A stretch of 64,000 nucleotides of DNA from Imbroritus primus (GTDB lineage Bacteria > Pseudomonadota > Gammaproteobacteria > Burkholderiales > Burkholderiaceae), in contig NZ_OZ201293.1 of NCBI RefSeq assembly GCF_964332355.1, positions 2,170,001 through 2,234,000 on the forward strand, written 5' to 3'. The notes under the pieces were generated by a model. The model saw only the letters and a program-made list of their open reading frames with translations. It made no database searches and was not told the origin of the DNA. This document shows positions 56,537-64,000 of this stretch, in pieces. Each line of letters opens with the position of its first letter. The first letter of the stretch is position 1. The position numbers and the translations under genes were made by a program.

Positions 56537-57921
56537 GCTACCTCCTGCGCGGCCAGTGCCGCTTGCTGCCACTCCGGCAGGAACAATGCTTCCAGCCAGC
56601 GCGTGGTGACCTCGGCATCGCGGAATGCGTGGCTCGAAAGAATGTCCTGATGCAACGGCATGGTAGTGGTGATACCTTCGACCCGAAAACCCTGCAACGC
56701 GCCCAACGCTAGTGCGATGGCCTGCTGGCGGTCCTCGCCATGCGCGATCAGCTTGGCGATCATCGAGTCGTAGAACGGCGGGATCAGATATCCCTCGTAG
56801 CAATGCGTATCGAGGCGGACACCCGGCAAGGATGGCGGCTGCCACACTTGCAGCCGGCCCGGCGCCGGACGGAAACCATGCCGTGGATCCTCGGCGTTGA
56901 CACGGCACTCGATCGCATGGCCGCGGATCGCCAGATCTTGCTGGCGAAACGACAGGCGCTCGCCCGCCGCCACGCGAATCTGTTCCTGCACCAGATCGAC
57001 ACCGGTGATCATTTCCGTGACCGGGTGTTCGACCTGGATCCGCGTATTCATCTCAAGGAAATAGAACTCGTCTGTTTCCGCGTCATACACAAACTCGACC
57101 GTACCCGCGCTGAAGTAACCCACGGCGCGTGCCAGCGCCAGGGCTGCGTCGGCCATCTCGGCGCGCCGCGCGGGCGGCAGGATCGGTGACGGCGCCTCCT
57201 CGATCAGTTTCTGGTGCCGGCGCTGCACGCTGCAATCGCGCTCGAACAGATGCACGAGATTGCCGTGCTGGTCGCCCATGATCTGGAACTCGATATGCTT
57301 GGCGCGCTCAATGAATTTCTCGAGGTACACCGTGGCATCGCCGAACGCTGCTTCGGCCTCGGCCTGTGCACTTTCGAATGCCCCGGCCAGCTCGTCCGGC
57401 ACACGGACGATGCGCATGCCGCGTCCGCCACCACCTGCACTGGCCTTCATCAAACAGGGATAGCCCACGCGCTGCGCGGCCGCCTGCACATCGGCCAGGG
57501 ATGACAGCTTGTCCGACCCCGGCACCACCGGTACACCAGCCTGCTTGGCAAGGCGAATGGCACTGAGCTTGTCGCCCATGGCATCGATGGCATCAGCCGA
57601 GGGGCCGATGAAGGCCAGATCCATCTCGGTGCAGGCACGTGCGAATGCGGCGCGCTCGGACAGGAAACCGTACCCCGGATGCACCGCATCGCACCCCGTC
57701 GCAGCCGCTGCCGTCACCAGCAACTCCGGACGCAGGTAGCTCTTCGGCGACGGCGCCGGGCCGATGCAGACCGCACGATCCGCCAGCCGCGCCGGCAAGG
57801 CATCGCGATCCGCCTCCGACACCCCCAGCACCACTTCCACGCCCAGATCACGGCACGCGCGAATCACGCGCACGGCAATCTCGCCGCGATTCGCTACAAA
57901 CACACGCCTGATGTTTCCCAC
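56533..57921 (-). CDS. Biotin carboxylase (AccC-like)
   Basis: 462 aa. ATP-grasp enzyme that carboxylates biotin on the carrier. Family blocks: RRVFVANRGEIAVRVIRACR, VHPGYGFLSERAAFARAC, the glycine-rich ATP lid MKASAGGGGRGMRIV, ERDCSVQRRHQKLIEEAPSP, and the catalytic EFVYDAETDEFYFLEMNTR with bicarbonate-site RIQVEHPVTE. Start GTG 57921 has GAGG 6 nt upstream and begins exactly where AccC proteins do. A genomic accBC pair normally exists elsewhere for fatty acid synthesis; this one belongs to the cluster, with no accA or accD here. Confidence 0.93.
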   Translation of the reverse strand: MGNIRRVFVANRGEIAVRVIRACRDLGVEVVLGVSEADRDALPARLADRAVCIGPAPSPKSYLRPELLVTAAAATGCDAVHPGYGFLSERAAFARACTEMDLAFIGPSADAIDAMGDKLSAIRLAKQAGVPVVPGSDKLSSLADVQAAAQRVGYPCLMKASAGGGGRGMRIVRVPDELAGAFESAQAEAEAAFGDATVYLEKFIERAKHIEFQIMGDQHGNLVHLFERDCSVQRRHQKLIEEAPSPILPPARRAEMADAALALARAVGYFSAGTVEFVYDAETDEFYFLEMNTRIQVEHPVTEMITGVDLVQEQIRVAAGERLSFRQQDLAIRGHAIECRVNAEDPRHGFRPAPGRLQVWQPPSLPGVRLDTHCYEGYLIPPFYDSMIAKLIAHGEDRQQAIALALGALQGFRVEGITTTMPLHQDILSSHAFRDAEVTTRWLEALFLPEWQQAALAAQEVA

Positions 57922-57929
57922 GGTGCACC

Positions 57930-58469
57930 TCAATCCGGTTGAATCAGCATCAACGTCTGGCCATGCTCGACGAGCATGTTGTCGGTCACGAGAATCTTCA
58001 CCACCTTGCCGGACACCCCAGCGGTCACCGGGGAGAACAGCTTCATGACTTCGAGCAGCCCCACCTGGTCCTCTGCCTTGACATGATCGCCCTCCTTGAC
58101 GAACGGCGGCACCTCCGGCGAGGCCGCGCGGTAGAACACCCCGAGCGTTGGCGTGCGAACCGGCACCAACCCTTCCAGTTCCGCCGCTGAGAGCGCCGCC
58201 GTCGGCGCAGCAGGAGCAGTTTCCACCTTGGGCGGCGGCGCGGCAGATGTGGCAGCAGGCAATGCAACCGACACAGCGGCCGGCGCTACAGCATGCGGCG
58301 CACCACCTGCGCGTGTCACGCTGAGCTTGATATCGCCGATTTGCAGATCGAGTGACGTGCAGGTGTCGGAATCGCGCACCAGGCGCAGTACTTCAACCGC
58401 GTCCTGGTAAGTGAAGGAATACTGGATACCGCGTTCGTGATCGCTTTTCATGATTATGTTGTCCGTCAT
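57930..58469 (-). CDS. AccB-like biotin carboxyl carrier protein
   Basis: 179 aa. N-terminal AccB-type helix region (DAVEVLRLVRDSDTCTSLDL), an alanine/proline-rich linker (about 58-95) and the C-terminal lipoyl/biotinyl domain with the biotinylation motif EVMKL, Lys143. The usual motif is AMKM; VMKL is seen in some AccB. Its ATG overlaps the carboxyltransferase stop. An alternative start at Met7 is possible. Confidence 0.92.
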   Translation of the reverse strand: MTDNIIMKSDHERGIQYSFTYQDAVEVLRLVRDSDTCTSLDLQIGDIKLSVTRAGGAPHAVAPAAVSVALPAATSAAPPPKVETAPAAPTAALSAAELEGLVPVRTPTLGVFYRAASPEVPPFVKEGDHVKAEDQVGLLEVMKLFSPVTAGVSGKVVKILVTDNMLVEHGQTLMLIQPD

Positions 58470-59935
58470 TGATAGCTGAGACTGAAGCGCACATTGCCCT
58501 GCTCGAACTTCATGGTGCTGAGCGAGGTGTCACGCGCCAGCTCTTCCAGCATGGCGCGCAACGGTTGATGGATGGTGGGCCGGCCGGTCACGTGGATGCA
58601 ATTGGCACGCATGGCGGACACATGCTTGGCGCCATAGAACAGGTGCAGCAGCAGATCCTCGTCGGAGCGGAACGGGCCGTTTTCCTTGCGAAATGCGTCG
58701 AGCACCCGCCCGTTGAAATCCACCGGTGGCGGCAGGTTGTCTATCTTGCGGCCCTTGAGGATGCGGTCGAGCACGTTCGGATCGATCTCGCCCGGCGGCT
58801 TGCCGTAGTGCCCAAGCACATAGAGATAGAGCTCCTTGGGCACAGTCTTGTAGCGCTCGCCCTGGATCACGTTAAAAGTCGCCTGTACACCGACGAACTG
58901 CGAGAATGGCGTGACCATGATGGGATAACCCAGCTCTGTCCGCACGCGCCCGGCTTCGGCCAGCACTTCATCGAGGCGGTGGATCAGGCCCAGTTCGCGC
59001 AACTGGTTGCGGAAATTGGAAATCATGCCGCCGGGGATCTGGTGCGCGGCAAAGGCTTCGTACCGTGCCGGATCGAACTGCACCGGCGGCTCGACACGGT
59101 GGTTCTCCTTGTAGGCCACCCAGTGAAAATAATCTTCGGTACGGCGGATCGCATCCACATCCAGTGACGTCGGAATGCCAAGCTCGTTGGCGATGTCCAG
59201 CACGTCGAGCGTACTCGGCATGGATTCGCCGTTGGCGAGCGGACCACACGCGGTCGTGACACGGCGAACGCCAGCGAGGATCGCTTCGCGATACGACTCC
59301 AGTGCGAGGCCCATCGAGTGGTGCGCCAGGAACTCGATCGGCACCTCGCCCTTGACCTCGGCATTCAGCGCCGCCATCAGCGTCTTGGTGCGCGGACCGC
59401 TGAGCAGGCCGCTGGCATCCCCCATGATGATGGCGTCAACACCGGCATCGATCATCTCCCGGGCTTTGCGTGCAAAGTGCGCATCGGTATGCACGGGGCT
59501 CAGCGAGAACGTCAGGTAGCCCGAGGTATGCAGGCCGAGCGCCTTGCCGATGCGGAAGCCGGCGGCAATGTTGTTGATGTCGTTCAAGCCGTCGAAGATC
59601 TTGATCGACTGGGTACCGGCATCGCGCAGGCAGCGGAACAGCAGTTCGATCACTTCATCGGGATAGCGCTCCCACCCAAACAGGTTGCGGCTGCGGATCA
59701 GGATGTCGATCTCGGTATCCGGCAGGTAGGCCTTGAGGGCACGCAGCCGTTCCCACGGATCTTCACTGAGGAACTTCACCGCCGTCTCGAACGAGGCGCC
59801 CGAGGCCACGCACACCTTGCGGTAGCCGGACCGGTTCAGATACTCGGTCGCGCCCAGCATGCTGGCGGTCTTCATGCGCGTCGCCCACAGCGACTGCGGA
59901 CCATCGCGCAATGTTTCGTCCACGAATTCCAGCAT
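58466..59935 (-). CDS. 5S-type carboxyltransferase (PYC/OADA family) with atypical active site
   Basis: 489 aa. HMGL-like TIM barrel (VDETLRDGPQSLWATRMK at 5-22, LIRSRNLFGW, IKIFDGLNDINN) followed by the conserved PYC_OADA domain (QIPGGMISNFRNQL, VTPFSQFVGVQATFNV, GERYKTVPKELYLYVLGHYG). There is no biotin domain, which is separate in the next gene. In pyruvate carboxylase and transcarboxylase 5S, a lysine in IKDMAxLL is carbamylated to bind metal; here the place reads MGDASGLL (171-178, Gly172). Of the HxH metal pair, the first is Leu203 and only His205 remains. Asp11 of the metal site is kept. So it is a real relative with a changed metal site and probably a different substrate or chemistry. 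Ends overlap the next gene. Confidence 0.9.
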   Translation of the reverse strand: MLEFVDETLRDGPQSLWATRMKTASMLGATEYLNRSGYRKVCVASGASFETAVKFLSEDPWERLRALKAYLPDTEIDILIRSRNLFGWERYPDEVIELLFRCLRDAGTQSIKIFDGLNDINNIAAGFRIGKALGLHTSGYLTFSLSPVHTDAHFARKAREMIDAGVDAIIMGDASGLLSGPRTKTLMAALNAEVKGEVPIEFLAHHSMGLALESYREAILAGVRRVTTACGPLANGESMPSTLDVLDIANELGIPTSLDVDAIRRTEDYFHWVAYKENHRVEPPVQFDPARYEAFAAHQIPGGMISNFRNQLRELGLIHRLDEVLAEAGRVRTELGYPIMVTPFSQFVGVQATFNVIQGERYKTVPKELYLYVLGHYGKPPGEIDPNVLDRILKGRKIDNLPPPVDFNGRVLDAFRKENGPFRSDEDLLLHLFYGAKHVSAMRANCIHVTGRPTIHQPLRAMLEELARDTSLSTMKFEQGNVRFSLSYQ

Positions 59936-59937
59936 GG

Positions 59938-61116
59938 TCACACCTTCAGGATAAGAGCATCGGCCTGGCCATAGCCGCCGCAGATGGCCGCCGCGCCGTA
60001 ACCGCCGCCCAGCCGCTTCAGCTCGCGCGCCAGCGCCATGACGACACGCGCGCCGCTGGCGCCGGTCGGATGCCCCAGCGCGACCGAGCCGCCGTTGACG
60101 TTGGTGATGGTGCGCAGCTTCTCGGCCTGCTGCACATCGCCATTGGCCATATGCAGCGTCGACACCAGCGGCATGGCGGCAAAGGCCTCGTTGATCTCGA
60201 TACGCTTGATCTCGCTCAACGGAATGCCAGCCTTGGCGAGCGCCGTCATGATGGCCTTGCCCGGCATGTAGACCGAGGAATCGAGATCGCCGCACAACTG
60301 CGCGTAACTCACGATTTCGCCCAGCGGCTCCAGGCCGCGCGCCCGCGCCGCCTCTCCGCTCATCAGCAGGACGGCGGCGGCGCCGTCGTTAAGACCTGGC
60401 GCATTGCCGGCGGTAACCGTCGGCCCGCCGTAGACAGTCGGCAGTGCCGCCAGGCGTTCGAGCGAAGCATCACGACGCGGCGATTCGTCGATCGCCAGCG
60501 TCGTGCCATCGCCGCAATCCACCGGCACGATCTCGTCCGCATATACGCCTTTTTCATGCGCCGCAAAGTACGTCATGTGGCTGCGGTATGCCCAGGCATC
60601 CTGCTGCTCCCGGCTAACGCCGAACTTAAGAGCCTGCGTGCCCGTAACACCGGCGATCGGCATCTGGTTGATGGGGTTGCGCAGCTGCAGCGGATCTTCC
60701 ACCGTGAAGTCGCCAAGCCGGCGGCCGGCGCGCACGCCACGCATCAGGAACGGCGTCTGGCTGCAGCTCTCGATGCCACCGGCCAGGATCACCTCCGCCT
60801 CGCCAGCGCGGATCTTGGTCGCCCCCAGGCCGATTGTGGTCATGGCCGAGCAGCAGGCCCGATCGAGCGTCAGCGAGGGCGTATCGGCCGGGATGCCCGC
60901 CTTGAAATTGATCTGCCGTGCCGCGACCGAAGTCGATGCTGCCAGCAAGGCCGAGCCGAAGATCGATTCCGTGATCTCCTCGGGGCGGATGCCGGAACGC
61001 TGCAGCGCGGCGAGCGTGGCCAGTCCGCCCAGTTCCACGGCGGAATATTGTTTTAATTTTCCACCTAATTTTCCAAATGGCGTTCTAATTGCTTCAACAA
61101 TTGAGACGGTATGCAT
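59938..61116 (-). CDS. Thiolase (acetyl-CoA acetyltransferase family)
   Basis: 392 aa, degradative/biosynthetic thiolase length. Catalytic Cys88 in DRACCSAM, NEAFAAMPL, the histidine in GHPTGASGARVV, and the second cysteine in AAICGGYGQADA (usually CIGGGMG). Start IVEAIRTPFGK. It is the first gene of the carboxylase operon, with GGAGAACAGGC before the ATG, and only 2 bp before the carboxyltransferase start. It would cleave or form a beta-ketoacyl-CoA in the pathway. Confidence 0.93.
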   Translation of the reverse strand: MHTVSIVEAIRTPFGKLGGKLKQYSAVELGGLATLAALQRSGIRPEEITESIFGSALLAASTSVAARQINFKAGIPADTPSLTLDRACCSAMTTIGLGATKIRAGEAEVILAGGIESCSQTPFLMRGVRAGRRLGDFTVEDPLQLRNPINQMPIAGVTGTQALKFGVSREQQDAWAYRSHMTYFAAHEKGVYADEIVPVDCGDGTTLAIDESPRRDASLERLAALPTVYGGPTVTAGNAPGLNDGAAAVLLMSGEAARARGLEPLGEIVSYAQLCGDLDSSVYMPGKAIMTALAKAGIPLSEIKRIEINEAFAAMPLVSTLHMANGDVQQAEKLRTITNVNGGSVALGHPTGASGARVVMALARELKRLGGGYGAAAICGGYGQADALILKV

Positions 61117-61338
61117 GCCTGTTCTCCAGTCAAGCCTTCAGGATGATTCACCGGCACGCCATGCACGCCGGTCGCCGATCAGTCGGGGCGCCTTAGCGAC
61201 GCTCTCGAAATGTTGCCGGCGGAGGCGCCGCCGCGACGCGGCACCGCTGCCGTACTGCATGTTCTGCCCTGGAACCGACCACCCCAGGCGCCTGTGGAGC
61301 GGTTGATCTTGCTGCCGCCGTGCTGGCCTCGGCGGACC

Positions 61339-62091
61339 TCATGCCTTTCTGCCACGCCGCGCAGGTGGCGTGGCAGCCGGTACGGCAGAAGGCTCTACCG
61401 GTACCCCCAGGAAGGTGCAGAGAAAACGCGTGACATGCACTTCCATGTCAGGATCGTCGAGCTTCACCGGTCCGGGATCGTTGATCACCGAATTAATCAG
61501 CAAACCGTTTGCGAATTGCATCGCCATGCGGATTTGCACCTCTTCCGTGGCCAGCCCCATCTGCTGCAGACGCGGCAATACGTGCTCGACGATCATGCCG
61601 GACGCCTTGTAGCCGAGGCGCTTGAAAGGCGTCCACACACCGGGCTGGGCCGAGGCATGCTTGAAGGCCGCCTGATACAGGCCGCGATTGGTCCGGAACA
61701 GGCCGACCCAGAACACGGAAATCGCATGCAGCATCTGCACCACGTCGACATCATCGTGCTCCAGCGCCTCGAACATCGCGTCAAAATCGACCTCGATCTC
61801 CGAGATCACCATGGCCTGCACAGCCGTAAAAAATGCTTCCTTGTTCTCGAAGCGCCCATAGAACGCCCCGACCGAGGTCCCCGCGCTGCGCGCGATCTCA
61901 CTGATGGTCATATTGTCCAGGCCACCCTGCTCCAGCGCCTGCCTTCCCGCTCGCAGCAGGGCCAGCATGGTGGCCCCGCTGCGCGCCTGCTGGGTGGGCA
62001 TCACGCCTTCGACCTGCACCGCACTGCCCGCATGGTGCTCGGCGTCGTCCACGGCATTGCGCCGACGCCGCACCTGACGGATTTCCTTCAT
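61339..62091 (-). CDS. TetR family transcriptional regulator
   Basis: 250 aa. N-terminal helix-turn-helix NMTISEIARSAGTSVGAFYGRFENKEAFF (about 60-88) and a TetR_C-like ligand domain. Its ATG is 1 bp after the permease stop, with GGA upstream, so it is in the ABC operon; a start at Met31 is also possible. Its C-terminus is a basic tail. It probably controls the transporter and the thiolase/carboxylase operon that begins about 220 bp downstream. Confidence 0.92.
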   Translation of the reverse strand: MKEIRQVRRRRNAVDDAEHHAGSAVQVEGVMPTQQARSGATMLALLRAGRQALEQGGLDNMTISEIARSAGTSVGAFYGRFENKEAFFTAVQAMVISEIEVDFDAMFEALEHDDVDVVQMLHAISVFWVGLFRTNRGLYQAAFKHASAQPGVWTPFKRLGYKASGMIVEHVLPRLQQMGLATEEVQIRMAMQFANGLLINSVINDPGPVKLDDPDMEVHVTRFLCTFLGVPVEPSAVPAATPPARRGRKA

Positions 62092-62092
62092 A

Positions 62093-62899
62093 TCATTTCC
62101 ACCGCAAAAGGTAGCTTTCCAACAGGCTCATGCACTTCGTCAGCGCTACACCCAGCAAGGCCAGGAAGAACAGCACGCCAAACACGCCATTGGTGTCGAA
62201 CGTCCCCGCCAGGTAGCTCAGCAGCTGGCCCAGGCCATGCTGCGAGGCGATGATCTCGCCGCCGATCACGCCGAGCAGCGCGTAGATCAGGCCGAGGCGC
62301 AATCCCGAGAAAATCGTCGGGACTGCGCTCACGAGCGTGACCTTGAAGAAGATCGTGGCCTTGCTCGCACCCAGCATGCGCGACAGCGTGACCCAGTCAG
62401 AATCGACGCTACGCGCGCCGGCGACGGTACTGTTCAACACGATAAAGAACGTCAGCGAAAATCCAAGAGCGATCTTCGACGCCGGCCCGAGCCCGAACCA
62501 GAGCAGGAAGAGCGGCGCGAGCGCAATCCGCGGCAGCGAATTCATGGCGGAAAACAGCGGCTCGAGAAATTTCTCCAGCGGCGGATACACCACGAACAGC
62601 AGGCCGAACAGCATGCCGCCCAGGCTGCCCAGCACGAACGCCGCGGCAGTCGACCAGAGTGTCCAGCCGGCTTCCTTGAACAGCTTGTGATCGACGAACA
62701 TCGCCTCGTAGAGATACTCGAAGATCTTCGACGGATGGCCGATGAACAAGGGATCGATCCACTTGTTACGCGACACCACTTCCCACAGTACGAAGAAGAT
62801 TACCAGCATCAGCACCTGGAGCACGAGAATCACCAGATTTTCACGCTTGCTGGCCTTTGCGGCGGTTGTCTCGATTGCTGTCGCGGTTGCTGTCGTCAT
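62093..62899 (-). CDS. ABC transporter permease (nitrate/sulfonate/taurine type)
   Basis: 268 aa, six membrane helices with the EAA loop (ARSVDSDWVTLSRMLGASKATIFFKVTL) of SsuC/TauC-type permeases and the GGEIIASQHGLGQLL end. Overlaps the ATPase stop by 4 bp and is followed directly by the TetR gene. Substrates of the class range from sulfonates to aromatic acids and pyrimidine precursors. Confidence 0.93.
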   Translation of the reverse strand: MTTATATAIETTAAKASKRENLVILVLQVLMLVIFFVLWEVVSRNKWIDPLFIGHPSKIFEYLYEAMFVDHKLFKEAGWTLWSTAAAFVLGSLGGMLFGLLFVVYPPLEKFLEPLFSAMNSLPRIALAPLFLLWFGLGPASKIALGFSLTFFIVLNSTVAGARSVDSDWVTLSRMLGASKATIFFKVTLVSAVPTIFSGLRLGLIYALLGVIGGEIIASQHGLGQLLSYLAGTFDTNGVFGVLFFLALLGVALTKCMSLLESYLLRWK

Positions 62900-63696
62900 G
62901 CCTTTTGCTCCAGTGCCTGTTCAAGCCATCCCCAGACTTCCGCGTACAGCCGGTGAAATTCCGGATCCTTCTGCAACGCCTTCACGGAACGCGGACGGGG
63001 CAGCGGAATCGGGATATCGGCAAGAATCCGCCCGGGCCGCGGCGACATGACGATGACGCGATCGGACAGCGTCACTGCCTCGCTCAGGTCGTGCGTGATG
63101 AACATCACCGTACGCTTTTCCGCGCTGTACAGGTCGAGCAGCACATCCTCGAGCTGCAGCTTGGTCTGCGCATCGAGCGCGCCGAACGGCTCGTCCATCA
63201 GCAACACCGGCGACTTGAGCGAGAAGGTCCGCGCCAGTGCAACGCGCTGCCGCATGCCATGCGACAGCGCCTTGGGATAGTGGTTGACGAAATCACGCAG
63301 GCCGACCCGCTCCAGCAGCATCAATGCCCGTTCGCGCCGCTCGGCCAGCGGCGTGCCACGAAACTCGCCGCCGAGCATCACGTTCTCCAGCGCAGTCCGC
63401 CACGGAAACAGGCAGTCGCGCGCCAGCATGTAGGCCACGTCGTGCCGCCCCGCCTGCGGTGCGGAGCCCGCCACGGAGATCCGTCCATCATGCAGCGTGA
63501 TGAGACCGGCGATCAGGTTCAGCAGCGTGGTCTTGCCGCAACCGCTAGGCCCGACCACCGAGACGAATTCACCCGCGCGAATCTTCAGGTTGGCGTCGTC
63601 GACGGCACGGACGCCACCCGGAAACAGGTGATTGACATGGTCGATGTCGATCAGCGTGGTGTTCACGTTCTGGTTCATGCGTGCCCCGTCGCTCAT
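62896..63696 (-). CDS. ABC transporter ATP-binding protein
   Basis: 266 aa. Walker A GPSGCGKTT (49-57), Q-loop region, signature LSHGMRQRVALAR (His in place of Gly in the usual LSGGM), Walker B LLMDEPFGALD and switch HDLSEAV. SsuB/TauB-like. Start overlaps the binding-protein stop (ATGA). Confidence 0.94.
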   Translation of the reverse strand: MSDGARMNQNVNTTLIDIDHVNHLFPGGVRAVDDANLKIRAGEFVSVVGPSGCGKTTLLNLIAGLITLHDGRISVAGSAPQAGRHDVAYMLARDCLFPWRTALENVMLGGEFRGTPLAERRERALMLLERVGLRDFVNHYPKALSHGMRQRVALARTFSLKSPVLLMDEPFGALDAQTKLQLEDVLLDLYSAEKRTVMFITHDLSEAVTLSDRVIVMSPRPGRILADIPIPLPRPRSVKALQKDPEFHRLYAEVWGWLEQALEQKA

Positions 63697-64000
63697 GGCG
63701 CTTTCGAGTAGACGACGCGCTTCACATCCAGCGGCTTATCGATCATCTTGTTCTTCACGAGGAACTGGTTGAAACCGTCGATCACCTTGCGGTCGAGCTT
63801 CGCGCCATATTGGCCAACGGTCTCGGTCACCACTTGCTGGATCACCTGCTCGCGGTTCGGCACATCGCCAAGCTTGAAATACTTCTTGGCGATCTCCAGC
63901 GTCTCCGCCGCATTCTTCGGATCACGCAGCCAGGCAAAGGCTTCGTCCTGGGCACGCAGGAACTTCTCGATCTTGCCGGCTTCCTTCTCCACGTATTCGC
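63693..64000 (-). CDS. ABC transporter substrate-binding protein, C-terminal part
   Basis: Visible 102 codons; the gene extends past the right edge. The content (a helical run, AFAWLRDPKNAAETLEIAKKYF, then VIDGFNQFLVKNKMIDKPLDVKRVV) fits the C-terminal lobe of an SsuA/THI5/NMT1-like periplasmic binding protein. It is first in the operon with the ATPase and permease. The signal peptide and ligand-binding N-lobe lie outside the window, so specificity cannot be judged. Confidence 0.88.
   Translation of the reverse strand, partial: EYVEKEAGKIEKFLRAQDEAFAWLRDPKNAAETLEIAKKYFKLGDVPNREQVIQQVVTETVGQYGAKLDRKVIDGFNQFLVKNKMIDKPLDVKRVVYSKAP

Noticed and set aside
61349..61376. 10-bp stem at the 3' end of the TetR gene as its terminator
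   Set aside because: It lies within the last codons of the gene and lacks a T-tract; may be chance in GC-rich code.

Overview
The window reads as a chromosomal segment of a high-GC Gram-negative betaproteobacterium, most likely family Burkholderiaceae and Cupriavidus/Ralstonia-like. This is inferred from the protein sequences, from tripartite tricarboxylate transporter genes, from pepN lying close to fbp, from a YadA-type trimeric autotransporter, and from dense single-copy housekeeping genes. No species assignment is possible without a search. Almost every long open frame antisense to a recognised gene is a high-GC shadow and is left out.

Layout. 1-7.9 kb: the 5' part of uvrD (minus strand), valS and galU (plus strand), a TusA-like sulfurtransferase, and a minus-strand operon tautomerase > threonine aldolase > MFS transporter. 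7.9-13.5 kb: a surface-adhesion locus with a ~1043-aa trimeric autotransporter, a downstream SmpA+OmpA protein of TpgA type, a ~690-bp AT-rich divergent region with a possible 57-aa ORF, and a divergent OmpR-like regulator with a degenerate receiver. 13.6-22.6 kb: alaS, a CaiB/BaiF CoA-transferase, a DUF2214 membrane protein, tctB-tctA without tctC, and glnS. 22.8-28.3 kb: small soluble and membrane proteins (S4 domain, MAPEG, YaeQ, FKBP, ChaC-like, UspA, a P-loop kinase) and tcdA. 28.4-35.9 kb: an AsmA-like protein, pdxH, cfa, msrA with a truncated and degenerate adenylate-forming protein, a flavin reductase and dienelactone hydrolase. 35.9-38.1 kb: an IclR regulator divergent from gcdH, with perfect inverted repeats between them. 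38.2-43.8 kb: a 1-Cys peroxiredoxin, a DUF883/YqjE/DUF3318 envelope-stress cluster interrupted by a 167-bp MITE-like element, maeB, and a DUF4136 lipoprotein. 43.9-54.5 kb: pepN, an EamA transporter, fbp, tRNA-Thr(CGU), an ArsC-like protein, an SpmAB-like protein, a CNNM/CBS protein, an EAL protein, an H-NS-like protein with acidic residues where the DNA-binding arginines normally sit, and tRNA-Lys(CUU).

54.5-64.0 kb, all on the minus strand, is the most unusual part. It holds an ABC importer (substrate-binding protein, ATPase, permease), a TetR regulator, then thiolase > 5S-type carboxyltransferase > AccB-like biotin carrier > AccC-like biotin carboxylase > acyl-CoA synthetase > hotdog thioesterase. 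Stops and starts overlap or are a few bases apart within each block. The carboxyltransferase keeps the family fold and C-terminal domain, but by eye alignment has lost the lysine that is carbamylated to bind metal in known pyruvate carboxylase/transcarboxylase domains, and one histidine of the metal-binding HxH pair. The set looks like a dedicated uptake and biotin-dependent acyl-CoA pathway for an unknown substrate, and is the best candidate here for an undescribed system.
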